Shown here: positions 18,369 to 26,686 of the stretch, one piece after another
Position numbering within the stretch: position 1 is the stretch's first letter
Layout of the letters: every line of letters begins with the position of its first letter
From: Cytobacillus praedii
GTDB lineage: Bacteria > Bacillota > Bacilli > Bacillales > Cytobacillaceae
Assembly (NCBI RefSeq): GCF_001439605.1
Contig: NZ_LMBX01000033.1
Coordinates: 1-54,582, forward strand
Direction: 5' to 3'
Length of the DNA stretch: 54,582 nucleotides
Notes under the pieces: model-generated
Told to the model about the DNA's origin: nothing
Database searches by the model: none
What the model saw: only the letters and a program-made list of their open reading frames with translations
Position numbers and translations under genes: made by a program

Positions 18369-18618
18369 ATGTGTTAAAGAAATCTAGAACCTTCTGCACC
18401 AGATAAAAAATGAAGTGCACACTTTTTGGGGGCTAAAAAAATGACTCTTTGTGAGTCCTGCAAATTTTGAGTTAGGCAATGATGACAAAGTGTTGGTATA
18501 TTGTTTGTTCCGCTTAGAGAAAATAATCCTTTTATGTAGCAATTTAATAAGTGGAATTTTTAATAATATGTGGAATAAAGAAATAAACTACAATCTAATT
18601 CACACTGATAATTTGTAA

Positions 18619-18780
18619 TTATTGTTCAGTCGAATCAGACATAATTTTCGCATTTGGGTATATTTCGCCGTATCCCTCAACATGGCCCGCATGCTTTCTA
18701 TGATAATCTGATCCAGATTCTTGATTATTATTAAGCGATTTATTTTGCTGCTTCTTATTGTTATCAGTTGGATTTGACAT
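18619..18780 (-). CDS. small hydrophilic protein, unknown, possibly spore-associated
   Basis: 53 residues. A consensus AGGAGGTGA lies seven to eight bases before the ATG, the main support that it is real. The product is Asn/Gln/Lys-rich at the start and has a glycine- and histidine-containing centre (HRKHAGHVEGYGEIYPNAK). No membrane segment or signal peptide. Its size and composition recall minor spore proteins, but I cannot assign it to a family. A longer frame on the same strand in another phase is a shadow of it. Confidence 0.6.
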   Translation of the reverse strand: MSNPTDNNKKQQNKSLNNNQESGSDYHRKHAGHVEGYGEIYPNAKIMSDSTEQ

Positions 18781-18963
18781 TTCACTTCACCTCCTAAACA
18801 TATATTTAGGTTGCTGAGTATTTGTAGAATTATTCAAGGAGCGTAAAAAGATACCTACTAATATACATCTGATTATTAAAAAGAATCAAAATGATGAAAT
18901 AACTAAAACTCTTTTGGTTATCCTAAAGAGCTTGGAAGGGTGTAATATTAGCTGATACTGTGA

Positions 18964-19431
18964 CTATCTTTGTATGCTTTCAGTTGGTTTCTCGATATAT
19001 TTTTGAAATCCATAATTGAATAGAGCAAGGAAATAGTAAAGGAAAAAAATTTTAGTTGATGTGAATTTCTTGAATTTAAAGTGTCCAATTTTCTGGAAAA
19101 TTGGACATAAAAGATAGGCAAAAATAAAGTCAATCACGAGATTTGAAATAGCATATAATGAAAATTTTCCAAAAGTTAAATGAAATACCCATAAATTAAT
19201 TGTAAAAAAGGGACCTAAGATAAAAGCCAATGCGTCAAATACCATATATTTGTACCCACCCTCTACTTTCCACCAATTAAATATCGGACTTAACATTTCT
19301 ATAATAAGTAGAAGAAAAGAGCAAAAAAAAGTAACTGGTAAAAATCTTTTAAAAGATTGTTTAGGCAGGAAGATTAAAACAATTAGCCATAAAACGATTG
19401 CATTAAATATTCTAAAAAAATTGGCGGGCAT
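18964..19431 (-). CDS. multi-span membrane protein, possibly CBO0543-like
   Basis: 155 residues from an ATG with GAGGTG seven bases upstream; longer upstream reading lacks a ribosome site. About five hydrophobic segments. It shows LPKQSFKRFLPVTFF near residue 25, NWWKVEGGYKY near 55 and LWVFHLTFGKFSLYAISNL near 85, a pattern that recalls the small CBO0543 family of Firmicute membrane proteins. Function unknown. No operon partners. Confidence 0.65.
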   Translation of the reverse strand: MPANFFRIFNAIVLWLIVLIFLPKQSFKRFLPVTFFCSFLLLIIEMLSPIFNWWKVEGGYKYMVFDALAFILGPFFTINLWVFHLTFGKFSLYAISNLVIDFIFAYLLCPIFQKIGHFKFKKFTSTKIFFLYYFLALFNYGFQKYIEKPTESIQR

Positions 19432-19554
19432 GTTATTCACCTCGATTTTTCTATTAGTGTTTGAAATTTCTTCAGGATTATACACTTGTAAACAAAATGC
19501 TGGAGGGGAGATTACATGTAGGGATTTTTCAAGTAGATTCACAGAAGGAGTGGA

Positions 19555-19635
19555 ATTTTAATATACGAAGTTGAGCATCAACAGCATGAAATTGAGCAAC
19601 AAAAAGAATCTATTGATCACCTTTTACATAAGTAA
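19555..19635 (+). pseudogene. short coding remnant or gene with a lost start codon
   Basis: AAGGAG (19544-19549) is followed not by ATG but by ATT/TTA/ATA, then an open frame (YEVEHQQHEIEQQKESIDHLLHK, stop at 19635) of strongly helical, Gln/Glu/His-rich content. It may be a small gene that lost its start, use a rare start, or be a C-terminal fragment. The stretch from here to 19812 has nothing else. Confidence 0.3.
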
Positions 19636-19812
19636 AATTTACTTTATGGACGAGTAAGCTAAACTGCTCTGATAGTTTATGTACAATTCTTCAAAAATAC
19701 CATACTGCTTTTACCATAGGTATTTACTTTCTTGATATTCTTCCTCCATTAAATGGTCCGATTATTGAATAAGGCTAATGACGATTAATCAACTAAACGG
19801 TTTCTATAAGCC

Positions 19813-19842
19813 AAATAAAGAGCCCTTCCAGCTGGAGGGGCT
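19813..19842 (-). terminator. terminator of the small membrane protein gene
   Basis: On the minus strand AGCCCCTCC pairs with GGAAGGGCT around AGCT, then CTTTATTT. It touches the stop codon of the 19842-19994 gene. Confidence 0.8.
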
Positions 19843-19994
19843 TAATCGTTTAATAATCGAATATATGCTTGATAACCTAAAAAAGCGGCAATAGAAGAAC
19901 CAATTAAAAATAATACGGAACCGCCTAAAGTAAATAACCTTCCAATAAAAGTATACCGGGCTTCTTCAATTTCCCTCGATGAAGTATTGTTCAT
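19842..19994 (-). CDS. small single-span membrane protein
   Basis: 50 residues. GGAGGTACT lies about 8-12 bases before the ATG. A polar N-terminus (SSREIEEARYTFIGR) is followed by one long hydrophobic segment (about 20-42, LFTLGGSVLFLIGSSIAAFLG) and a short tail. A terminator hairpin follows the stop directly, which supports a genuine short transcript. No family recognised. Confidence 0.6.
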   Translation of the reverse strand: MNNTSSREIEEARYTFIGRLFTLGGSVLFLIGSSIAAFLGYQAYIRLLND

Positions 19995-20163
19995 TATATT
20001 TAGTACCTCCACCTAAAATTAAAAATGGGTTTTTCTTATGTTAAAAATAGTGTACTCATTAAAATTGAATTGGTGTAATTTTAAAATTATTAATAAAAGC
20101 CCTTCTCAAATGAGCGTATTTTTATTGTAATATTAAATTGAAAAATCCAAGAATAGTCCCCAT

Positions 20164-20196
20164 AGTAAAACACCGTTCGCATTTTTGAACGGTGTT
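20164..20196 (-). terminator. terminator of the MarR-SDR operon
   Basis: AACACCGTTC pairs with GAACGGTGTT; on the minus strand it ends in TTTTACT. It lies about 110 bases after the SDR stop. Confidence 0.7.
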
Positions 20197-20303
20197 AAAA
20201 AGTTGTTTAATACACATATTTTTATTTAATATCAATAAATATTTTTGCATGACAATATCTTTATCTAAAAACTAAAGTCTTGAGTGAAGAAGACGATATT
20301 ATT

Positions 20304-20990
20304 TTATTGATTTGCTCTGATAACCTGACCATTGATCCCATCCTTAGGCATAGTCGCCATTTTCACAATCCCGTCCACTACTGTAGCTGGATCGCCTTCT
20401 CCATAAGGGTTTTGCTCTGTTTTCAAATTCCCTGGATCGAACATATTCACTAGTATTCCATGTTTCTCTTCTTCTAGTGCAACAGTTCGCATTAACCCTT
20501 CCAATCCTGCTTTAGCAGCCGAATACGCCCCTAAACCTTCGTAAACATAATTAGCCATTGCTGAGGTAATCGATACAATCCGGCCATATTGCTGTTTTCT
20601 CATTATCGGGAGAAATGCATTAGTTACAATGAAGGAGCTATATAAGTTGAGACGAATCGTATGGTCCCATAGAGAAATCGTCATGTCATGCACTGGGCTG
20701 TAATCACCAGTCCCTCCCACATTATTGATTAACACATCAATGCGACCCAATTGAGCAATTAAATGATCTCGCATCCCGTTAACTTCTTCTGAATTCGTCA
20801 CATCCACGGGAAACACAATTGATCGTCCACCTGATTGCTCAATAACCTTAGCTACTTCCTGCAATTTTTCCTGGCGTCTTCCTGTAAGTACAACCTCTGC
20901 TCCTTCGGCAGCCAATTGAATCGCGGTTTGTCTTCCTAAACCAGTTCCTGCACCTGTCACTAGGACAACTTGGTTCGTCAATAATCCCAT
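20304..20990 (-). CDS. short-chain dehydrogenase/reductase
   Basis: 228 residues, a little short for a classical SDR (about 250). It has the cofactor motif TGAGTGLG (residues 12-19), the NNVG variant of NNAG (near 90), a catalytic Ser in SITSAM and YSAAK with the Tyr and Lys near 156-160. A basic residue pair after the second strand (TGRR) suggests NADP(H). It probably oxidises or reduces a small alcohol or ketone; the substrate is not known. It lies 14 bases after the MarR gene in one operon, so its expression probably answers to that regulator's ligand. Confidence 0.9.
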   Translation of the reverse strand: MGLLTNQVVLVTGAGTGLGRQTAIQLAAEGAEVVLTGRRQEKLQEVAKVIEQSGGRSIVFPVDVTNSEEVNGMRDHLIAQLGRIDVLINNVGGTGDYSPVHDMTISLWDHTIRLNLYSSFIVTNAFLPIMRKQQYGRIVSITSAMANYVYEGLGAYSAAKAGLEGLMRTVALEEEKHGILVNMFDPGNLKTEQNPYGEGDPATVVDGIVKMATMPKDGINGQVIRANQ

Positions 20991-21004
20991 AATTTATCAC
21001 TCCT

Positions 21005-21517
21005 TTATTTGTTGCCTTTTTCCATTATTTCACTTGCTTCATGTAGTAAGAGAATTAACTGCTGGCTATGATCCTTTTCCAATAGTTCTGAGTGCAGCAA
21101 ATAAATTTTATTCAAACCCTCATAAATATCTTTACACAAAGATTTTCCCTCTTCTGTTAAGGAAATCAAAACCTGTTTACCGTCAGGCTTTCTTTCCACC
21201 AAATTACGTTTCACAAGCTTATCAATAAATCTAGTGCTTGTTGAAGGCGCGATTGTCAGCCTTTCACATAGTTCTTTTTGTGTAATTGCAGGATGATCAT
21301 TAAGTGTAATGATCAAATAAGCATAGGAAGGAGGAATATCTATTTGTGCAAATGCTTCTCCAGCCAGCTTTTCCATCTGTCTTGCGAATCTTGAAACGGT
21401 AAAATAAAGGCAGTTACTCAGTAGATAATCAGAATTAGGTGTCTGCATTACATTCAACCCTTCCATATGAAGTTCTTCCAAATTTACTCTTGTATCCATA
21501 CAGTTTCTTTCTTTCAA
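21005..21517 (-). CDS. MarR-family transcriptional regulator
   Basis: 170 residues if the TTG at 21517 (GAGGAAG eight bases upstream) is used, or 147 if translation starts at the ATG at 21448, which also has a GGAAGGG site and gives the usual MarR length. The winged helix is seen in ITQKELCERLTIAPSTSTRFIDKLVKRNLVERKPDGKQVLISLTEEGK. First gene of an operon with the SDR gene. A perfect 14-base palindrome lies 39 bases upstream of the TTG and a second imperfect one 57 bases further, so it probably represses itself and the SDR gene. Confidence 0.9.
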   Translation of the reverse strand: MKERNCMDTRVNLEELHMEGLNVMQTPNSDYLLSNCLYFTVSRFARQMEKLAGEAFAQIDIPPSYAYLIITLNDHPAITQKELCERLTIAPSTSTRFIDKLVKRNLVERKPDGKQVLISLTEEGKSLCKDIYEGLNKIYLLHSELLEKDHSQQLILLLHEASEIMEKGNK

Positions 21518-21555
21518 CGAATTTCTTCCTCATTTTTTGATAGATACCCATTACA

Positions 21556-21569
21556 TTTGTATATACAAA
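21556..21569. promoter_or_regulatory. candidate MarR operator (perfect palindrome)
   Basis: TTTGTATATACAAA reads the same on both strands. It sits between the marR-type gene and its likely promoter region. Confidence 0.55.
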
Positions 21570-21612
21570 CGAGTTGCTGTATTTAGTTTATTATTTTATG
21601 CCTGTATTGTAA

Positions 21613-21628
21613 ACAAATTTGCATTTGT
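21613..21628. promoter_or_regulatory. second candidate MarR operator
   Basis: ACAAAT-TTGC-ATTTGT, six-base arms. It shares the ATTTGT/ACAAA half-sites of the palindrome at 21556, so the two may be bound by the same regulator. Confidence 0.4.
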
Positions 21629-21813
21629 CCAATCAACATCAACCTCTCGTGAGTATCAGTCATTCTTCTGTAAAAAATCATTAGGATGGGGAAAAGACAA
21701 GATAACATCAACAACTTTATGTTGAATGATGACATGTAGTGTGTTTAGAACAAGGAGTTAAACTGCCCTGGCATGACTTCCTATACCTATTTGACATGAT
21801 GATTTTTGAACTT

Positions 21814-21848
21814 AACCCATTGTTTATTTGATTACGAATGGGTTTTTT
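21814..21848 (+). terminator. orphan terminator-like hairpin
   Basis: AACCCATT pairs with AATGGGTT around a roughly 14-base loop, followed by TTTTTCT. No plus-strand gene lies upstream within 300 bases, so it may end a small RNA or readthrough transcript. No other feature was seen in 21630-21890. Confidence 0.45.
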
Positions 21849-21894
21849 CTGCTTTTAGTAATGGAAAAATTTTTGTTTTATACAATAATTTACC

Positions 21895-21921
21895 TAAAAG
21901 ATGGGGACCTTTTTCCGATAA
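21895..21921 (+). promoter_or_regulatory. SigD-type promoter of the chemoreceptor gene
   Basis: TAAA, 15 bases, then TCCGATAA. This differs by one base from the GCCGATAA form of the SigD (sigma-28) -10 and has correct spacing. It lies about 70 bases before the start codon. Confidence 0.75.
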
Positions 21922-21991
21922 GAAAATTATGATGACCCCAAATCATTGTATATTTAGAATCAGATAGAAAATTAAAAGAGGAGAAAGTAGC

Positions 21992-23725
21992 ATGAAATCA
22001 ATCAAGTTTAAGCTTATTAGCATTTCACTTTTGTTACTTGCTATACCAAGCTTAATCATTAGCTTAGTTAGCTATCAAAGTTCAAAAGAGAGTTTAGAAG
22101 CGTCAGGAAAAACAGTTCTAAAAAATAGTGTTGAATCTGCTATTCAATTAATTAATGAATTAAATGAAGAAGTTGAGCATGGGAGCTTAACTTTGGAGGA
22201 AGCTCAAGAAAAGGCTAAGGAAATACTAATCGGACCGAAAAGAAGTGATGGGACTAGGGAGGTTGTAAACCCAGTAGATATAGGAGAATATGGGTATTTG
22301 TATGCTATTGATATGAATGGCGTACAGGTCGCTAGTCCATCTGTTGAAGGTCAAAACAATTGGGAAAATAAAGATAAGAATGGGAAGCTATTTATTCAGG
22401 AGAAGATAAAGAAAGCTAAGTCAGGTGGCGGATTTACAACATTTTATTTTGTGCTCCCAAATAATAAAGATCAAGTTGCTGAAAAAATATCATACTCTAA
22501 ATTGGAACCACATTGGGGATGGGCTGTTTCAGCAGGAGCGTATAAGATGGACTTTAATAAACCGGCGAATGAATTATTATATGTTTTATCCATTACACTT
22601 AGTTTAGCTTTAATAATTGGAACGATTATTGCTTTATTATTCGCTAAGCACTTGGGAACACCTCTTACAAAGCTATCAAAAAAGGTCAACGATGTGGCAG
22701 CTGGAAATTTAGCTGTTTCATTAGATGAGTTGAAGCGAAAAGATGAAATAGGCTCGCTAAACAAAAGTTTTAATGAAATGGTTTTACAATTAAAAAGTTT
22801 AATTGGGAATGTAGAAAATTCGATTACCGAAATTCAAGCGACCTCCTTAAATTTAACAGCGGTTGCCGAAGAAACGACAGCTGCAGGAGACGAAATTGCT
22901 AGAGCGATAGATGAGGTTTCACGTGGTTCTGTTCAGCAGGCTTCTGATGCAGATGATACGAATCAAATGACTGCTAAATTTGCGAATCAAATCGTAGTTG
23001 TGCATGAAAAAAATAACCATATGTTAGAGTCCTCTCAAGAGATGCAACTTGCCAATGAAAAAGGACTAGAGAATATCCAGTTCCTTAAAGAAAAATCTGG
23101 ACAAACATCAGAGTTAATCAATCATGTTCAACGAGTCATCAGCAGCTTAATTAATAAAGTGAAAGAAATCGAAAATATTGTAGGAGCCATAAATGATATT
23201 TCTAACCAAACCAATTTATTAGCCCTCAATGCTAGTATTGAAGCAGCTAGAGCAGGAGAGCATGGAAAAGGATTTGCAGTTGTTGCTGAAGAAGTTAGAA
23301 AGCTGGCAGAACAAACATCAGAAGCGACGCTTAAAGTAAGAGAATCTTTGAATGGGATTGAAAATGAAACGCATGTAGTAAACGATGAAATGGATAAAAC
23401 ATTATTAATCGTAAATGAACAAAATCAAGCGGTGGATAGTACGGAAACTGCTTTCAATCATATCGAATCTTCGGTATATAATATTATAACTGCGATTTCT
23501 GAAACAGCTTCAGGTGTAGAAGCTCTCATGGATGCAAAGGATCTGATTGCTAAATCGGTTGAAAGTATTGCAGCTATTAGTGAGGAAACCGCTGCTTCAG
23601 CAGAGCAAGTCACTTCTTCTGTTGATGAACAGCAAAAAGCCATTCAAGTGGTAACTCAGTCTGCAACAAAATTGTCAGATGAAATTAATGATCTAAAGCA
23701 AGCTATAGACAAATTTGTTCTTTAA
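21992..23725 (+). CDS. methyl-accepting chemotaxis protein with single Cache domain
   Basis: 577 residues. A first membrane helix (8-27) is followed by an extracellular sCache_2-type sensor (about 40-190, with [19 protein letters not shown] and [14 protein letters not shown]), a second membrane helix (about 200-220), a HAMP linker ([17 protein letters not shown]) and the coiled signalling domain. The tip, [25 protein letters not shown] near residue 410, contacts CheA/CheW. Cache domains of this type often bind small carboxylates or similar ligands. Expression from a SigD promoter ties it to the motility regulon. A strong terminator follows. Confidence 0.95.
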   Translation: MKSIKFKLISISLLLLAIPSLIISLVSYQSSKESLEASGKTVLKNSVESAIQLINELNEEVEHGSLTLEEAQEKAKEILIGPKRSDGTREVVNPVDIGEYGYLYAIDMNGVQVASPSVEGQNNWENKDKNGKLFIQEKIKKAKSGGGFTTFYFVLPNNKDQVAEKISYSKLEPHWGWAVSAGAYKMDFNKPANELLYVLSITLSLALIIGTIIALLFAKHLGTPLTKLSKKVNDVAAGNLAVSLDELKRKDEIGSLNKSFNEMVLQLKSLIGNVENSITEIQATSLNLTAVAEETTAAGDEIARAIDEVSRGSVQQASDADDTNQMTAKFANQIVVVHEKNNHMLESSQEMQLANEKGLENIQFLKEKSGQTSELINHVQRVISSLINKVKEIENIVGAINDISNQTNLLALNASIEAARAGEHGKGFAVVAEEVRKLAEQTSEATLKVRESLNGIENETHVVNDEMDKTLLIVNEQNQAVDSTETAFNHIESSVYNIITAISETASGVEALMDAKDLIAKSVESIAAISEETAASAEQVTSSVDEQQKAIQVVTQSATKLSDEINDLKQAIDKFVL

Positions 23726-23770
23726 ACTATACGAAAGTTTTAATATTACCGCGATAATAACTTATCAAAG

Positions 23771-23816
23771 AAAAAAAGCGAAAAATCCTAAGCTTCATAG
23801 GATTTTTCGCTTTTTT
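23771..23816 (+). terminator. intrinsic terminator
   Basis: AAAAAAGCGAAAAATCCTA pairs with TAGGATTTTTCGCTTTTTT around a short loop, after the chemoreceptor gene. It can act in both directions. Confidence 0.9.
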
Positions 23817-23919
23817 GCATTTTCTATAAAAGTCTTACTGACACTGAGTAGTTTCATATAGGAAAACAAAGGAGTAATTTATTAATTGTCTTGATGCTAT
23901 AAAGGATGTCTCCAATATG

Positions 23920-24024
23920 TTACTTAAGACCAAAGCCATTTTCATGCTCCGTTAAGAGCTCATAGGCACGCATGGAATAAAGGAATTGCAATCTTTTCGC
24001 TGCCACCAGTGCAAATTCAGGAGA
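23920..24024 (-). pseudogene. C-terminal gene remnant
   Basis: A minus-strand frame between two stops, without start, reading SPEFALVAAKRLQFLYSMR, then AYELLTEHENGFGLK. The sequence looks like a natural protein C-terminus. Parent family not recognised. Confidence 0.3.
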
Positions 24025-24058
24025 TTAAAACTAGTTTGTAATAATTCGCCGGTCAAGG

Positions 24059-24290
24059 GATTTAAAAAAATTCATCCTGTTTTGTTTTTTTAATGGTCTT
24101 TTCCAGTTCCGTTAAATTAGGCTTTTGTATCAGTAACAATACCCATCTATTGTACATAATCTGTTGAGGAATATTCAAAATTTTTAATGTATTAATCTGG
24201 CATACAGTTCTTTTTCGTTTTACCTCGGTTGTTCCCGCTTCAAGTTGCTGGCATCTTTTATTATTTTGTTTGAGGAGGAAAAAAAGTGAA
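24059..24290 (-). pseudogene. start-less open frame before the bacteriocin precursor
   Basis: About 77 codons open on the minus strand, ending in KKTKQDEFF and a stop near 24059, with Lys-rich stretches and QINTLKILNIPQQIMYNRW. It has no start codon with a ribosome site and runs under the precursor gene's ribosome site. It may be decayed DNA on the edge of the cluster. The remaining 23817-24285 holds no other gene. Confidence 0.2.
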
Positions 24291-24567
24291 TAATTTCCAA
24301 AATGAACTTCAAATGCTGAATGTTGGTGATTTCCAAGCGACTCAAGCAGTCCCTTGGGATCAATATCAGAACTATACCGATCAGGATCGCCAATTTGTTG
24401 GTTTGGGATTTGGTTTTGGCAGATGCTTTAGTTGCTTTAGTTGCTTTAGATGTTTTAACTGTTTTAATTGTTTTAACTGCTTTAGTTGCTTCCGTTGCTC
24501 TAACTGCTTTAGTTGTTCTCGCTGCTCAAGTTGCTCCAGATGCGGCGGCGGCCGTTGTGGCGGTTGA
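24286..24567 (+). CDS. heterocycloanthracin/sonorensin-type bacteriocin precursor
   Basis: 93 residues, GTG start after GAGGAGG. Residues 1-46 are a leader rich in Gln, Asn and Asp that ends in GLGFGFGR. The core has 14 cysteines spaced exactly every third residue (47 to 86), then GGG-R and a fifteenth Cys at 91 near the C-terminus. The residues between are Phe or Ser followed by Ser, Asn or Arg; the first eight units are all Phe, the later ones mostly Ser. This is the pattern of TOMM peptides in which Cys (and some Ser) become thiazoles and oxazoles by YcaO/SagB enzymes. Those enzymes are encoded next door. The mature peptide is presumably antibacterial and exported, but activity is inferred. 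Confidence 0.92.
   Translation: MNNFQNELQMLNVGDFQATQAVPWDQYQNYTDQDRQFVGLGFGFGRCFSCFSCFRCFNCFNCFNCFSCFRCSNCFSCSRCSSCSRCGGGRCGG
24424..24543 (+). repeat. nine-base tandem repeat array coding the Cys-Xaa-Xaa core
   Basis: About thirteen units of a 9-base period (TGCTTTAGT and variants) encode Cys-Phe/Ser-Xaa. The variants differ at silent and Xaa positions, so the array could expand or shrink by slippage or unequal recombination. Confidence 0.85.
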
Positions 24568-24598
24568 GGCATCTAAGCTGATTCGTTTAGTTTTTTTT

Positions 24599-24636
24599 AG
24601 AGAAAGACCCGTGCATTTTTGCAGGGGTCTTTCTCT
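24599..24636 (+). terminator. hairpin between precursor and enzyme genes, no U tract
   Basis: AGAGAAAGACCC pairs with GGGTCTTTCTCT, with a further GTGCA/TGCA pairing inside. ATAAGATAAG follows rather than T, so it may act as a weak terminator or an mRNA-stabilising stem that makes precursor message exceed enzyme message. Confidence 0.6.
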
Positions 24637-24730
24637 ATAAGATAAGACATAACGGACAAATTGAAATACATACGATGTTAGTGACAGTGATATTGAATAT
24701 TGATGTTCACAATGAGGAAGGAGGAGAGCA

Positions 24731-26686
24731 ATGACAAATTTGAACCCTTCTATGCGTATGAAAGTGAAAAGAGACACGTTTTATCTCCCTGAACCAAACA
24801 GAGGAGTCTATTTTCGAAACAACTTAAGTTCATTCCGTATCGAAGGCAGTGGGATCGATCAATGGGTTGAGAAATTGTTGCCGATGTTCAATGGGGAGTA
24901 TACGTTAGAGCAATTGACTAACGGATTGCCTGGCCCATACCGGGATCGAGTATATAAAATTGCAGAAGTGCTGTATGCAAACGGGTATGTCCGAGATTTA
25001 AGCCAGGACCTTCCGCATCAATTGTCGGATTATCAAATAAAGAAATATGCATCTCAAATTGAATTTGTGGATAATTTAGTTGGTTCTGGGGCGGCACGTT
25101 TTCAAGCTTTCCGACAGGCCAAAGTGCTGGCAGTTGGCTCGGGTCCTATTTTAAATTCACTGGTTTCTTCGTTGGTTGAATCGGGTTTGACTAAGGTCCG
25201 CGTCCTGATCACAGACAAGGTTCCGACCAATAGACAGAGGTTAAATGAACTCGTGGAACATGTACAAAAAATAGACCCAGAGGTTGACTTAGAGGAGGTT
25301 TCGCAAAAGAAGGAGGGGTGGCGAGAAATAGTGAAGTCCTTTGATTCGATTTTGTATGTGAGTCAGGAGGGAGAAGTAGAGGAACTTAGACATCTTCATA
25401 CAGTATGCAGGGAAGAGCAGAAAATGTTTCTTTCTGCTATATGCCTGCAGCAGGTAGGTTTAGCAGGCCCATTAGTACATCCAAATTCCGAGGTGTGTTG
25501 GGAGACAGCATGGCGTCGTTTACACCATTCTGTTTTAGTCAAAAATAAGCAGCTCCCTCCTTTCTCTGCCATTCCGGGATCGTTGTTAGCCAATGTGATC
25601 GTATTTGAAATGTTTAAAGAGGTTACAGGAGTCATGGAATTGGAACAGAGGAATAAGATTTTTCTTCTGGATTTGGATACATTGGAGGGAAACTGGCATT
25701 CACTTTTGCCTCATCCACTGGTAACAAGCGGTCTTTCTGCTGAATGGGTTGAAGATGTCGAAAGCCGGCTGCAAATAGGCTTAAAGAAAGTTGAGCCAGG
25801 TAAATTACTTCTTTATTTCAACCAATTGACATCAGAAGAATCTGGAATCCTCCATATTTGGGAGGAGGGAGATTTAAAGCAGCTTCCGTTAGCTCAGTGC
25901 CGTGTTCAGGCAGTTGACCCATTGTCGGAGGGTCCAGCTGAGTTGATGCAAGACATTGTCTGTTCAGGTTTGACTCATGAGGAGGCACGAAGAGAAGCAG
26001 GACTAACTGGGATTGAAATGTATATGTCCCGAATGATCAGTTTGATCGTTAATACTCTGCCAATAAATAAAAATGTTGAAGGACGTTTAGTCGTAACGGA
26101 TGAAATTGTTGGTGTTGGTGCTGGTGATTCGTTTGTGGAAGGTGTTGGCCGTGGGCTGCAAAAGTGTTTGGCAGAGGAACTTAGCAAGCAACAGTATAAT
26201 CAGAAGTATTGTATTTCAAGAGTACAGTTGAGTTTTATAGAAGATGAGAGATGCCGGTTTTATTTAGAGGCATTGACTACGATGCGGGGAGCACCAATTA
26301 TCGCAACAGGAAAAGAAGTATCTGGTTTTCCTGTAGTATGGGTAGGTACGAAAGATGGATGGTATGGCAGTGCAGATTTAAATATAACAATGGCGTTACG
26401 GAAGGCATTACAGCAGGCACTTATCAAAGTACAAAATAAACCGGATTCCTATAATGAACTAGCCTGTGAGACAATATCCGTACTTTTGGAAGAGAAGATG
26501 CCTATTAGTCTTGGCATTCCTGCGTATGATGAGAGAATACAAGCGGACACCCTGCAGGAAGCTATGGGGATTTTGGAACGGAATGGTAAACGGATCTTAG
26601 TATTCGAATTAGGGCTTGAACCTGTTTTTAAAGAGCAGCTAGACGGCGTGTTTGGTGTTTTGCTGCTAGAGGAGGAATCACATTGA
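24731..26686 (+). CDS. thiazole-containing bacteriocin maturation protein (ThiF-like, leader recognition)
   Basis: 651 residues. The N-terminus (about 15-95) looks like a winged-helix RiPP recognition element (RGVYFRNNLSSFRIEGSG, then EQLTNGLPGPYRDRVYKIAEVLYANGYV). A Rossmann-like E1/ThiF-type segment follows (AKVLAVGSGPILNSLVSSLVESGLTKVRVLITD). The length and order fit the TIGR03693 family that accompanies heterocycloanthracin-type precursors. It probably binds the leader and helps present the core to the cyclodehydratase; its exact chemistry is not established. GGAGGAG lies before the ATG. Its stop overlaps the start of the next gene by four bases, so the enzymes are translationally coupled. 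Confidence 0.85.
   Translation: MTNLNPSMRMKVKRDTFYLPEPNRGVYFRNNLSSFRIEGSGIDQWVEKLLPMFNGEYTLEQLTNGLPGPYRDRVYKIAEVLYANGYVRDLSQDLPHQLSDYQIKKYASQIEFVDNLVGSGAARFQAFRQAKVLAVGSGPILNSLVSSLVESGLTKVRVLITDKVPTNRQRLNELVEHVQKIDPEVDLEEVSQKKEGWREIVKSFDSILYVSQEGEVEELRHLHTVCREEQKMFLSAICLQQVGLAGPLVHPNSEVCWETAWRRLHHSVLVKNKQLPPFSAIPGSLLANVIVFEMFKEVTGVMELEQRNKIFLLDLDTLEGNWHSLLPHPLVTSGLSAEWVEDVESRLQIGLKKVEPGKLLLYFNQLTSEESGILHIWEEGDLKQLPLAQCRVQAVDPLSEGPAELMQDIVCSGLTHEEARREAGLTGIEMYMSRMISLIVNTLPINKNVEGRLVVTDEIVGVGAGDSFVEGVGRGLQKCLAEELSKQQYNQKYCISRVQLSFIEDERCRFYLEALTTMRGAPIIATGKEVSGFPVVWVGTKDGWYGSADLNITMALRKALQQALIKVQNKPDSYNELACETISVLLEEKMPISLGIPAYDERIQADTLQEAMGILERNGKRILVFELGLEPVFKEQLDGVFGVLLLEEESH

Noticed and set aside
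19250..19561. 103-codon plus-strand frame opposite the membrane protein gene
   Set aside because: Antisense shadow of the 18964-19431 gene; no ribosome site.
24424..24543. Possible CRISPR or VNTR reading of the repeats
   Set aside because: Units are nine bases without spacers, and they are fully explained by the coding pattern.
24381..24572. Minus-strand frame rich in Gln, Leu and Lys opposite the bacteriocin core
   Set aside because: It is the antisense of the nine-base repeat array and has no ribosome site or sensible composition.
24320..24640. Plus-strand frame in another phase over the precursor, rich in Ala, Val and Leu
   Set aside because: A shifted reading of the same repeats; the GTG start with GAGGAGG and the Cys-Xaa-Xaa pattern define the true frame.
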